Of a DNA stretch of 64,000 nt, positions 1 to 7,884 are shown in pieces. Positions within the stretch are counted from its first letter, which is position 1. Each line of letters begins with the position of its first letter. A program made the translations under genes and the position numbers. The notes beneath the pieces were generated by a model. The model was not told where the DNA came from. It saw only the letters and a list, made by a program, of their open reading frames with translations, and ran no database searches. Source of the DNA: Haloferax marinisediminis (GTDB lineage: Archaea; Halobacteriota; Halobacteria; Halobacteriales; Haloferacaceae); the NCBI RefSeq assembly GCF_009674585.1, contig NZ_WKJP01000001.1, positions 1,240,001 to 1,304,000 on the forward strand, in the 5' to 3' direction.

Positions 1-2
1 AC

Positions 3-2663
3 ACGCTCGGTGGCTCAGGGTCCGGCGTCGTCCACGAGATGGACGAACTCGTCAGCCGTGTCCGCAAGGGACTTCGCCTCTCGCGTAACAGCGAAGTGCT
101 CATCACGGAGTCCATCTCCGGTTGGGTCGAACTCGAATACGAAGTGATGCGCGACGCCGACGACTCGTGTATCATCATCTGTAACATGGAGAACATCGAC
201 CCGATGGGGATTCACACCGGCGAGTCCACCGTCGTCACCCCATCGCAGGTCATTCCCGACGAAGGTCACCAAGAGATGCGCGACGCCGCACTCGAAGTTA
301 TCCGCGAACTCGGCATCCAGGGTGGCTGTAACATCCAGTTCGCGTGGCACGACGACGGCACACCCGGCGGCGAGTACCGCGTCGTCGAAGTGAACCCGCG
401 TGTCTCTCGCTCCTCCGCGCTCGCGTCGAAGGCGACCGGCTACCCAATCGCCCGCGTGACGGCGAAAGTCGCCCTCGGCAAGCGCCTCCACGAGATTACG
501 AACGAGATTACCGGCGAGACGACCGCCGCCTTCGAACCCGCAATCGACTACGTCGTCACGAAGGTCCCGCGCTGGCCCAAGGACAAGTTCACCGACGTAG
601 ACTTCACGCTCTCGACGGCGATGAAGTCCACCGGTGAGGCGATGGCTATCGGCCGGACGTTCGAAGAGTCACTGATGAAGGCGCTTCGCTCCTCGGAGTA
701 CGACCCCGCCGCCGACTGGGACGAGGTGTCCGACGACGAACTCGAAGCAGAGTTCCTCGTGAAGCCGACACCCGACCGTCCGTACGCCATCTTCGAGGCG
801 TTCGAACGTGGCTACACGGTCGACGACGTGGTCGAACTCACGGGAATCGAAGAGTGGTACGTCGAGCGCTTCGGCCGCATCGTCGAATCGGTCGAAGCCG
901 CCTCGGAGGGTGACTTCGCCGCCGCCGCATCCGCCGGGCACACGAACGCCAGCATCGCAACGGCGACTGGCACCACCGTCGACGAAGTCGAGCAGAACGT
1001 CCCCGGCCGCACGTACAAGCAGGTCGACACCTGTGCCGGCGAGTTCGCCGCACAGACGCCATACTACTACTCCGCCCGCAAACCCGAGTTCTTCCGCGGA
1101 CCGTTCAAAGGCGACTCCGCGGGCAACGAACTCCGCGTCGACCGCGACATGGAGAGCGTCGTCGTGGTCGGTGGCGGCCCCATCCGTATCGGACAGGGTG
1201 TCGAGTTCGACTACTGTTCGGTCCACGCCGTCCAGGCCCTCCGCGACCTCGGAATCGACGCGCACGTCGTCAACAACAACCCCGAGACGGTCTCGACGGA
1301 CTACGACACCTCCGACGGCCTCTTCTTCGAACCAATCACGGCCGAAGAAGTCGCCGACGTCATCGAGGCAATCGACGCCGACGGGGTGATGCTCCAGTTC
1401 GGTGGCCAGACCTCGGTCAACATCGGTCACCCGCTGGAGACCGAACTCAAGCGTCGCGGTGTCGACTGTGAGATTCTCGGAACCACCATCGACGCGATGG
1501 ACCTCGCCGAAGACCGCGACCGGTTCAACCGCCTGATGGACGACCTCGGCATCCTCCAGCCACAAGGTGGCTCTGCCACGAGCGAGGCCGAAGCGCTCGA
1601 CCTCGCCAACGAACTCGGCTACCCCGTCCTCGTCCGCCCGTCGTACGTCCTCGGCGGCCGCGCGATGGAAGTCGTCCACTCCGACGACGAACTCAAAGAG
1701 TACATCGAGGAAGCAGTCCGCGTCTCGCCCGACAAGCCAATCCTCATCGACGAGTTCCTCGCCGACGGTGTCGAACTCGACGTCGACGCCGTCTCCGACG
1801 GCGAACGCGTCCTCATCGGTGGCGTGATGGAACACGTCGAGGCCGCCGGTGTCCACTCCGGTGACTCCGCGTGTATGATTCCGCCGCGCTCGCTCGACGA
1901 CGAGACGATGGCGCGTGTCCGCGAGGTCACAGAAGATATCGCAAAAGCGCTCGACACGGTCGGCCTGATGAACGTCCAACTCGCCGTCAAGGAGAACGAC
2001 GACGGGTCGAACGACGTGTACGTCCTCGAAGCCAACCCGCGTTCGTCGCGGACGGTCCCGTTCGTCTCGAAGGCGACGGGCGTCCCGATCGCGAAACTCG
2101 CAGCGAAGGTCATGGCCGGCAACACGCTGGACGAACTCGAAGCGACCGAGCAGATTCCCGACCAGGTCTCGGTCAAGGAAGTCGTCCTCCCGTTCGACCG
2201 CCTGCCGGGTTCGGACCCGCGCCTCGGCCCGGAGATGAAGTCCACGGGTGAGGTCATGGGAACCGCGACCACGTTCGCCAAGGCCTACGAGAAAGCCCAG
2301 ATTGCAGCGAACGATGCCATCCCGCTCGATGGGACGGTCTACGTCGACCTCGCCGATTCGGAGTTCCCTGACGCCGACAGCGAAGCGGGACAGGCACTCC
2401 TCGACGGGTTCGCCGACTACTACGACGTACTCACGCCCGGCGACGTAGACGACCTCCTGCCGCTCCTCCGCGAGGGTGACATCGACTTCGTCGTCTCCCG
2501 TGACCGCGAGACGCTCATCGACTGTGTCGAAGAGGAAGTCGGCTACTTCTCGACGTACGCCTCCTCGAAGGCAGCCCTCGAAGCACGCGGCGCGGCGGAC
2601 GAGGACATCGACGTCCACCCCGTCTCCGAGCGCCCGCGCACCATCGCCAACTGGGGTCAGTAG
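3..2663 (+). CDS. carB: Carbamoyl-phosphate synthase large subunit, 5' end missing
   Basis: This is the large, ammonia- and ATP-using subunit of carbamoyl-phosphate synthetase, which feeds pyrimidine and arginine synthesis. The reading frame is open from base 3, so the gene starts before the window; 886 residues are visible of about 1,050-1,070 expected. The part seen starts inside the first ATP-grasp domain (EVNPRVSRSSALASKATGYP) and continues through the oligomerisation domain. The second ATP-grasp domain follows, with the repeated signature VLEANPRSSRTVPFVSKATG and the metal/ATP-binding glutamates. The C-terminal allosteric (MGS-like) region, about 110 residues from GTVYVDLADSEFP, is short and acidic compared with bacterial enzymes. 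The partner carA is not in the window. The assignment is secure from the duplicated ATP-grasp architecture. Confidence 0.97.
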   Translation, partial: TLGGSGSGVVHEMDELVSRVRKGLRLSRNSEVLITESISGWVELEYEVMRDADDSCIIICNMENIDPMGIHTGESTVVTPSQVIPDEGHQEMRDAALEVIRELGIQGGCNIQFAWHDDGTPGGEYRVVEVNPRVSRSSALASKATGYPIARVTAKVALGKRLHEITNEITGETTAAFEPAIDYVVTKVPRWPKDKFTDVDFTLSTAMKSTGEAMAIGRTFEESLMKALRSSEYDPAADWDEVSDDELEAEFLVKPTPDRPYAIFEAFERGYTVDDVVELTGIEEWYVERFGRIVESVEAASEGDFAAAASAGHTNASIATATGTTVDEVEQNVPGRTYKQVDTCAGEFAAQTPYYYSARKPEFFRGPFKGDSAGNELRVDRDMESVVVVGGGPIRIGQGVEFDYCSVHAVQALRDLGIDAHVVNNNPETVSTDYDTSDGLFFEPITAEEVADVIEAIDADGVMLQFGGQTSVNIGHPLETELKRRGVDCEILGTTIDAMDLAEDRDRFNRLMDDLGILQPQGGSATSEAEALDLANELGYPVLVRPSYVLGGRAMEVVHSDDELKEYIEEAVRVSPDKPILIDEFLADGVELDVDAVSDGERVLIGGVMEHVEAAGVHSGDSACMIPPRSLDDETMARVREVTEDIAKALDTVGLMNVQLAVKENDDGSNDVYVLEANPRSSRTVPFVSKATGVPIAKLAAKVMAGNTLDELEATEQIPDQVSVKEVVLPFDRLPGSDPRLGPEMKSTGEVMGTATTFAKAYEKAQIAANDAIPLDGTVYVDLADSEFPDADSEAGQALLDGFADYYDVLTPGDVDDLLPLLREGDIDFVVSRDRETLIDCVEEEVGYFSTYASSKAALEARGAADEDIDVHPVSERPRTIANWGQ

Positions 2664-2788
2664 ACGACCGCTGGTCGGCGAACTGCGCGGTCCTTTCTGT
2701 GACGTGTCGTTCGTTCATCAGTCCGTGCGCTGCCCCCGACTTTTGACGCCTTCACGAAGGTTATTGAGTCTCGACCCCATGCGCGAGT

Positions 2789-3514
2789 ATGACACGGAAG
2801 CGCGGCCGCGTCCTCGTCGCCGGTGCGACGGGTCGGACCGGCCGGTTCGTCCTCGACACGCTGGCGGAGACTCCGTTCGTGGTCAGGGCGCTCACCCGCG
2901 ACTCCGACGCGGAAGCCACACTTCGGACACAGGGGGCAGACGAAGTCGTCGTCGGTGACCTCCTGAACCGCGACGATGCGAGGGAAGCGGTAATCGACGT
3001 CGACGCCGTCGTCTCGACTGTCGGCGTCGCCGCCGGTCTCGAAACGATTCGCGGAGAGCTCGTCGACGGTGAAGGCGTCGAAAACCTCGTCGATGCCGCG
3101 ACTGCCGCAGGCGTCAAACGCTTCGTTCTCACCTCGTCTATCGGCGTCGGTGATTCGAAAGGCGGTCTCCCGCTCTCACTCCGCGCGATTCTCACCGCTG
3201 CGGGCGTCCTCTCGGCCAAGGAACGTGGCGAGAGACGACTCAGAGACGCCCCACTCGACCACACGATTGTTCGACCGGGGGCGCTGACCGACGCGCCGGC
3301 GACCGACGAAGTCCTCGTCGGCGAGGGTGGAGACTCTGTCCGAGGAAGTATCCCCCGCGCGGACGTGGCGAACGTGCTCACCCGCTCGCTGTTCACCCCT
3401 GCAGCGGAGAACCGAACGTTCGAAATCGTCTCGCGACCGGGACTTCGTGGACGACCGAACTACCTCGTCGACATCCAGTGGGGATCCGTTCCACGAGGCG
3501 AACCCGCCGACTAG
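2789..3514 (+). CDS. NAD(P)-binding atypical SDR / NmrA-like oxidoreductase
   Basis: This 241-residue protein has an N-terminal Rossmann dinucleotide motif VAGATGRTGRFVLD (residues 10-23), as in atypical short-chain dehydrogenases and NmrA-like proteins. The middle carries GVKRFVLTSSIGVG, the usual strand before the active-site region, and a later HTIVRPGALTD segment typical of the NAD-dependent epimerase/NmrA group. No classical YxxxK pair is obvious, so catalysis is uncertain; it may be an oxidoreductase or a redox-sensing regulator. The substrate cannot be told. Its stop codon overlaps, in the shared tetranucleotide CTAG, the stop of the convergent NAD kinase gene. Confidence 0.8.
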   Translation: MTRKRGRVLVAGATGRTGRFVLDTLAETPFVVRALTRDSDAEATLRTQGADEVVVGDLLNRDDAREAVIDVDAVVSTVGVAAGLETIRGELVDGEGVENLVDAATAAGVKRFVLTSSIGVGDSKGGLPLSLRAILTAAGVLSAKERGERRLRDAPLDHTIVRPGALTDAPATDEVLVGEGGDSVRGSIPRADVANVLTRSLFTPAAENRTFEIVSRPGLRGRPNYLVDIQWGSVPRGEPAD

Positions 3515-4332
3515 TCGAGTTTTCCAAGCGCTTCGAAGAAGTCAGAGGTTGGGCCAGCGAGTCGAACTGGCGAGTCGGACTGCTCGATGCGAACCTCGAT
3601 TGGTGTCGAGACAGTCCGGCGGGTCCGTCCGTCACCCACGACGACGGCTGACTCGGCGTCTGTGACCGTCACAGTGACCGTGGCATCGAGTGGGACGACG
3701 AGCGACGGCATCCCCTCACGTGCAGCCATCTCGGTGACGACGAGTCCTTCGACGCCGGGATGGACGAGCGGCCCACCTTCGCTGAGGTTGTAGGCTGTAC
3801 TACCCGCAGGCGTCGTGACGAGAACGCCGTCTGCGTGACCGCCGGAGTAGAGCGAGCCGTCGACACGGATCTCCACCCCTGCACCCCCACCGTGGCCTCG
3901 TCGAGGGCCGTGGACGACGACTTCGTTCATCGAGGGGTCCATCTCCCAGTCGTCCCCGCGGGCGACGATACGCGGAACTTCGCGGACCGACGGCGTCCCG
4001 TCTCGGAACGCTGCGACTTCGCTCAACACTTCGTCGATTGCGTCGTCGGGAGAGACGGCGTTCAAGAACCCGACCTCGCCGAGGTTCACGCCGAGGATGG
4101 GGACGCCGTCTGCACCTCGTGCAGCGTAGAGAAACGTCCCGTCTCCCCCGATGCTCACCACGAGGTCACACTCGTCGAGCCGCTCGACTGGGAACCCACC
4201 GACGTCTAGTTCCTCGGCCGTCGCCGCATCGACAACCGCTTCGACATCGACGGCCGCCAGCGCCTCGCGCATGTCTGCGGCGAGGTACGCGGCCCGACTA
4301 TTGCCCTTCTGCGCGACGATGCCGACCTTCAT
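3511..4332 (-). CDS. nadK: NAD kinase
   Basis: It phosphorylates NAD to NADP using ATP or polyphosphate. The 273-residue protein contains the family motif SIGGDGTFLYAAR, which binds ATP and holds the catalytic Asp. It is followed by GVNLGEVGFLNAV and the NEVVVHGPRRG region, and by TPAGSTAYNLSEGGPLVHP, the NAD-binding signature. The start was placed at 4332, where MKVGIVAQKGN begins; a longer frame adds nine residues that do not look like the family. The gene is convergent with the SDR gene, and the two stop codons share bases. Cytosolic enzyme; identification is secure. Confidence 0.96.
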   Translation of the reverse strand: MKVGIVAQKGNSRAAYLAADMREALAAVDVEAVVDAATAEELDVGGFPVERLDECDLVVSIGGDGTFLYAARGADGVPILGVNLGEVGFLNAVSPDDAIDEVLSEVAAFRDGTPSVREVPRIVARGDDWEMDPSMNEVVVHGPRRGHGGGAGVEIRVDGSLYSGGHADGVLVTTPAGSTAYNLSEGGPLVHPGVEGLVVTEMAAREGMPSLVVPLDATVTVTVTDAESAVVVGDGRTRRTVSTPIEVRIEQSDSPVRLAGPTSDFFEALGKLD

Positions 4333-4470
4333 AACCCGCGGTTTGACGCCACCGGGCAAAAGCCCACCGTCACGTCACCACGAAAGACTGACACGGGAAA
4401 CGTTCATGACATCCCCTGCCCACGTTGAACTGATGGCAGGCACGGACGGTGGCCTCTCTGTTCGGCCGAG

Positions 4471-5571
4471 GTGGTCTCCGTGAGCGACGACGACGACTGG
4501 TTCGAGCGGGCGCTCCGCGAGCGCCGCGACGACACGGACGAAGCCGCCGCCGACCCAGAAACTGTGGAACTGGACGACGAGAACCACGACCACGCCGATA
4601 GAGACGGTCGCAGTGACGACGAGAGCGCGTCGGGTTCGCCGGCGAACGACTCGGATGGAGCGGCAGCGCCAGCCGACTCGATGGAGAACGCGGGCGACGA
4701 CCCGTTCTCGACGAACTTCGCGGAGGCGTTCAAAAACGCGCCGATGCCAGACATCGGCGATTCCGACGACGAATTCGGTGGGTCCGCCGGCAGTGGGATG
4801 GGCGACGACTTTCACTTCGACAGCAACGCGACCCGGGAGTCACTCCAGTTCGACGACGACGACTTCGAGTCGGACATCGACCGCATCGACATCGGCATCG
4901 AAGGACTCGACGAGATGATTCTCGGCGGCGTCCCGGAGCGGTCGCTCATGGTGACGATTGGGAGTGCCGGGACCGGCAAGACGACGTTCGGTCTGCAGTT
5001 CCTCTACGAAGCGCTCAAAAACGGAGACAACGCCGTCTACATCACGCTCGAAGAGAGCCGCAGTCGTATCCTCGACACCGCCGACGAGAAGGGCTGGCAG
5101 TTCTCGGAGTACGAAGCCGATGGAAACCTGGCAATCGTCGATTTGGACCCCGTCGAGATGGCCAACAGTCTCTCCAGCATTCGCAACGACTTACCTCGCC
5201 TCGTCGACGAGTTCGACGCCGACCGTCTCGTCCTCGACTCGGTCTCACTGCTCGAGATGATGTACGACCACCCCTCGAAGCGCCGGAGTGAAGTGTTCGA
5301 CTTCACGCGCTCGCTGAAAGATGCCGGTGTGACGACTATGCTCACCTCCGAGGCAGACCAGACGAATCCGTACGTCTCTCGACACGGCATCGTCGAGTAC
5401 CTCTCCGACGCGGTGTTCGTCCTCCAGTACGTCCGTCCCGACGACTTCCGAGAGACGCGACTCGCAATCGAGATACAGAAGATTCGCGATGCCAACCACT
5501 CTCGAGAGACGAAACCGTACGAACTCACGAGCGAGGGAATCAGCGTCTACCGGCAGGCGAATATCTTCTAA
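4471..5571 (+). CDS. KaiC/RecA-superfamily ATPase with long acidic N-terminal extension
   Basis: This 366-residue protein has two parts. Residues 1 to about 135 are acidic low-complexity sequence rich in D, E, S and A, probably disordered. From about residue 140 there is a single KaiC-type RecA domain: RIDIGIEGLDEMILGGVPE, then Walker A GSAGTGKTTFGLQF (about residues 163-176), then a hydrophobic Walker B-like strand DRLVLDSVSLL. The C-terminus ends in the family-like ELTSEGISVYRQANIF. In haloarchaea such proteins are often labelled HTR-like or RAD55-like, and their partners are unknown. It starts at a GTG; a second GTG three codons later (4480) is also possible. It is probably ATP-dependent signalling or scaffolding; no direct functional evidence exists here. 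Confidence 0.85.
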   Translation: MVSVSDDDDWFERALRERRDDTDEAAADPETVELDDENHDHADRDGRSDDESASGSPANDSDGAAAPADSMENAGDDPFSTNFAEAFKNAPMPDIGDSDDEFGGSAGSGMGDDFHFDSNATRESLQFDDDDFESDIDRIDIGIEGLDEMILGGVPERSLMVTIGSAGTGKTTFGLQFLYEALKNGDNAVYITLEESRSRILDTADEKGWQFSEYEADGNLAIVDLDPVEMANSLSSIRNDLPRLVDEFDADRLVLDSVSLLEMMYDHPSKRRSEVFDFTRSLKDAGVTTMLTSEADQTNPYVSRHGIVEYLSDAVFVLQYVRPDDFRETRLAIEIQKIRDANHSRETKPYELTSEGISVYRQANIF

Positions 5572-5578
5572 CTCCACC

Positions 5579-5583
5579 TTTTT
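5579..5583 (+). terminator. Oligo-T terminator after the KaiC-like gene
   Basis: A T5 run lies eight bases after the stop codon of the KaiC-like ATPase gene. Archaeal RNA polymerase terminates at such runs without needing a hairpin. The hairpin array that follows begins only nine bases later and may contribute. Confidence 0.5.
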
Positions 5584-5591
5584 CTTCGTCG

Positions 5592-5834
5592 GGGTCGCTA
5601 CGCGACCCGCTCTTCACGGGCGACCCGCGAGTCGCCCGTGAGGAAGCGAGACGGTGGTTCCGTCTCGCCCTCCTCGAAAAAGCTGTCTTCGTGAGCGTCA
5701 GCGAACGAAGGCTCGTGAGACGCGAGGCGTCTCACGGTGGACCACTGCTAGAAGTCACCGACTTCTGGCCGTTCAGCCAGAACGCGGCGCGTTCTGGCGA
5801 CAAAAAAGGCCGAACCTCGCTTCGCTCGGTTCGG
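5592..5834. repeat. Array of eight consecutive perfect or near-perfect hairpins
   Basis: This non-coding stretch of 243 bases is almost filled by short palindromes with tiny loops. They lie at 5592-5608 (7-bp stem), 5614-5641 (11-bp stem), 5646-5668 (9-bp stem), 5687-5710 (6-bp stem), 5714-5736 (10-bp stem), 5750-5766 (7-bp stem), 5776-5798 (10-bp stem) and 5810-5834 (7-bp stem). Most loops are 3-6 bases. The stems differ in sequence, so it is not a tandem repeat or a CRISPR array; what is conserved is the structure and spacing. The function is unknown; a transcript through it would fold into a chain of stem-loops. Confidence 0.8.
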
Positions 5835-5854
5835 TGCAGTACACTTGTTGGAGG

Positions 5855-6046
5855 TCAGGGAACTCGCCAGATCCTGTTGAAATCATCTGTCACTGACACT
5901 TCGTCGAGACCGTGCTGGATAGAGGGCGCGAGTCGGTCACGCGGTTGAATGAGTAGGTCGGCGATGCCACCGCTACTCAAGAGCCGTTTTTTCCGTTTGG
6001 TTGCTCCAGTACGTCTGGTAGTCCCACTGGTCAGTCCTGTTCTCAC
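5855..6046 (-). pseudogene. Probable insertion-sequence transposase relic
   Basis: The minus strand encodes a short open stretch containing IQPRDRLAPSIQHGLDEV. A 37-base piece of it (5911-5947) recurs in more decayed form at 7575-7611 with 27 of 37 bases identical. The second copy would encode Q-F-I-D-stop-F-A-C-S-I-Q-H, matching the first at Q, D, A and SIQH. Two decayed copies on either side of one gene suggest relics of the same IS family. The family itself was not identified. Confidence 0.35.
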
Positions 6047-6319
6047 TGTAAGTTGGCATATAGCAGCAGTTGTGTATCATATGGGAGTGATTTAATCGAT
6101 AGACTAACTGGCCGAGTCCTCGCACTGCGACGAATACGTGTCTGTTACTCCAGACTGACCTGATTTTAGAATGTCACAAGTTCGAGACAGATTTAACTGG
6201 TAAAGATATAACTCAGGTCCTGACATTCTGGTCATCGTAACTTTTCGCCACTCATGTGCGCTCTCGACGTAGGGTCGAGGTTCTGTGTGCGGTTTGGGGG
6301 GTTATACACTACACTACAT

Positions 6320-7342
6320 ATGTCGAACCAAAACAATTCTCCAGTAGACGGAACCGACAAGACAGGCGTCGAACACACTGGCCCTGAACTTTCGCGGCGC
6401 TCCGCGCTTCGTAGCCTCGCGGGTGCGGGCCTACTCGGTCTGGTCGGCCTCCCGGCGATGGCCGGGTCAGTGAGTGCATCTTCGTCCTCGTTCCTACACA
6501 GCGGTTCGTGCTCGAGAATCACCGGCGTCGGAGTGGGCCGCAACGGAACGTTCACGCCCGTCGACGCGCCCGCGATGGTTTCTCCATATCACGAGAGTGG
6601 TAACCCCCCGTGGGGCAGTGTCTTCAGCGCTGACGCCCAGCACGTGTGGTACTGCCCATCCGGGACGTGTGATCTTTATCAACCCGCAGACGAACGAATC
6701 CGCCTTGAGCAGACGTTCGACCTCGATATGGTGCCGAGTACAGCGACGCTCTCCGTCGCCGCGGACAACACAGCTGAGATCTATCTGAACGGCACTTTCG
6801 TACGCACTGTCGGATACTACCCACCGATGGTCGGGCAGGACGTCGTTCCCTTCCTACAGACCGGCGAGAACACTCTCGAGATACGCGCGTGGAACGACCC
6901 AATGTACGGTGACACACCTGCGGCAATCATCTTCGAGATGAAGGCACCTCTCCCACCGCAGAGCTGTGAATCAACCACTATCGACGTCAACATCGACATC
7001 AAGCCCGACAGTGACGACAATTCCATCAACCCGAACTCGAAGGGAGTCACCCCCGTCGTGGTCTACTCGACCGACGATTTCGACGCGACGACGCTTGACG
7101 TCTCTTCACTCGCCTTTGGCCCTGGCGGTGCGAGCGCGGCCCACGGCGGCCACGTCGATGACGTCGATGGAGACGGCCTGATGGACCTCGTGCTACACTT
7201 CCCGACTCAAGACGCTGGCTTCGCCGACGGCGACACCGAGGCCAACTTGGTCGGGCAGACCAACGATGGCACGGACGTTGTCGGGACCGACGCGATCAAA
7301 ACTGTCGGCGGCAAAGGTAAGAACAGAGGCCGCGCTCGCTGA
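6320..7342 (+). CDS. Tat-exported cell-surface protein with C-terminal EF-hand-like domain
   Basis: The 340-residue product begins with a hydrophilic stretch and a twin-arginine signal (SRRSALRS followed by AGAGLLGLVGLPAMAG), so it is exported folded. Residues about 70-215 resemble a galactose-binding-like beta-sandwich (ATLSVAADNTAEIYLNG, then EIRAWNDP). The last ~110 residues form a domain seen in many secreted proteins: VNIDIKPDSDDNSINPNSKG, then HVDDVDGDGLMDLVLHF, whose DxDxDG loop probably binds calcium. The start was set at 6320; a longer frame from 6254 adds 22 residues ahead of the signal without Tat character. It is flanked by two IS relics, which hints at an accessory, possibly acquired gene. 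Ligand or enzymatic activity is unknown. Confidence 0.8.
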   Translation: MSNQNNSPVDGTDKTGVEHTGPELSRRSALRSLAGAGLLGLVGLPAMAGSVSASSSSFLHSGSCSRITGVGVGRNGTFTPVDAPAMVSPYHESGNPPWGSVFSADAQHVWYCPSGTCDLYQPADERIRLEQTFDLDMVPSTATLSVAADNTAEIYLNGTFVRTVGYYPPMVGQDVVPFLQTGENTLEIRAWNDPMYGDTPAAIIFEMKAPLPPQSCESTTIDVNIDIKPDSDDNSINPNSKGVTPVVVYSTDDFDATTLDVSSLAFGPGGASAAHGGHVDDVDGDGLMDLVLHFPTQDAGFADGDTEANLVGQTNDGTDVVGTDAIKTVGGKGKNRGRAR

Positions 7343-7642
7343 GGATTCGTACCGTCGACGTTCTGAAAAGCGACATTTTTTCTCTGCGCGAAGTTGTTCC
7401 GGTCTGTCCCAATGTGCAGAACCCGTTGATCGTTGTATCTCAAAATTCCGAAAAAGTGCAGTGATGGGCGCCTCGTCCGGTAACCGTCACTCCGTAACGC
7501 TCGGAACTCAATAGTGAATACACCCTCTGAGTGTTGCACATCACTTCTGACAGCAACTGGGTCGCTTTCAGCGGCGTGCTGAATAGAGCACGCGAATTAG
7601 TCAATGAATTGCCTTTTTGTACGGTGCGTCTAAGTATCGGAC
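7343..7642. other. 300-base gap with IS-like repeat fragments
   Basis: It contains the T6 terminator, a palindrome-rich piece at 7575-7592 (CGTGCT-GAATAG-AGCACG) that is part of the second IS relic (7575-7611), and a TATA-like TTTTTGTAC around 7614-7622. The TATA-like element lies 26 bases before the small membrane-protein gene. The fragment at 7512-7537 resembles 7796-7819 beyond that gene. Confidence 0.5.
7376..7381 (+). terminator. Oligo-T terminator after the exported-protein gene
   Basis: A T6 run sits 34 bases downstream of the stop codon, on the coding strand, in an otherwise non-coding region. Confidence 0.5.
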
Positions 7643-7789
7643 ATGTCTCACCCCCACCCGATTGAAGTCTTCATTCCGGTGGTGTTCTTCGGTGGTGTCG
7701 GCTATCTGGTAGCAGGCCCCCTTGCAGCAGGTGTGGGAGTGGTCGTGGGTGCTGCATTGGGAACTTCAATTGGAAAATCAGAGTCGTAG
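7643..7789 (+). CDS. Small glycine-rich membrane protein (48 aa)
   Basis: This short open frame encodes 48 residues starting MSHPHPIEVFIPVVFFGG. Most of it forms one or two hydrophobic, glycine/valine-rich segments (residues 8-41), ending GTSIGKSES. A TATA-like element is centred 26 bases before the ATG, as expected for a leaderless haloarchaeal transcript. Decayed repeat fragments lie on both sides. It is probably a single-pass or hairpin membrane peptide. The function is unknown, and the gene could be part of the IS-related debris. Confidence 0.5.
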   Translation: MSHPHPIEVFIPVVFFGGVGYLVAGPLAAGVGVVVGAALGTSIGKSES

Positions 7790-7884
7790 CCTGTACTGAA
7801 TACACTCTCAATTCAGCACGCGATTTCTCTCAGTTGGTGCGCATCTCAACGGGCCAGTCGATGTTATCGACGCCATCAACGCAT

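Larger units (their letters stand above)
5572..6319. other. 748-base region without an intact gene
   Basis: After the terminator and the hairpin array come about 200 bases with a transposase-like relic (around 5855-6046). An AT-rich stretch to 6250 follows, probably holding the promoter of the exported protein. A TATA-like GTTATACA at 6300-6307 lies close to the chosen start. No intact coding region was found; the longest open frames here have no coding character. Confidence 0.6.

Noticed and set aside
669-2618. Long minus-strand open frame opposite carB
   Set aside because: It is a shadow of the strongly biased haloarchaeal codon use; the translation has no recognisable domain, while the plus strand encodes CarB.
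2664-2788. Small gene between carB and the SDR gene
   Set aside because: The 125-base gap holds no convincing frame; the longer frame covering it from 2476 lies mostly within carB.
5592-5834. CRISPR array or tandem repeat
   Set aside because: The hairpin units differ in sequence and there are no regular spacers; only the structure repeats.
6254-6319. Longer start for the exported protein
   Set aside because: The added 22 residues would precede the Tat signal without any support; the ATG at 6320 fits better.
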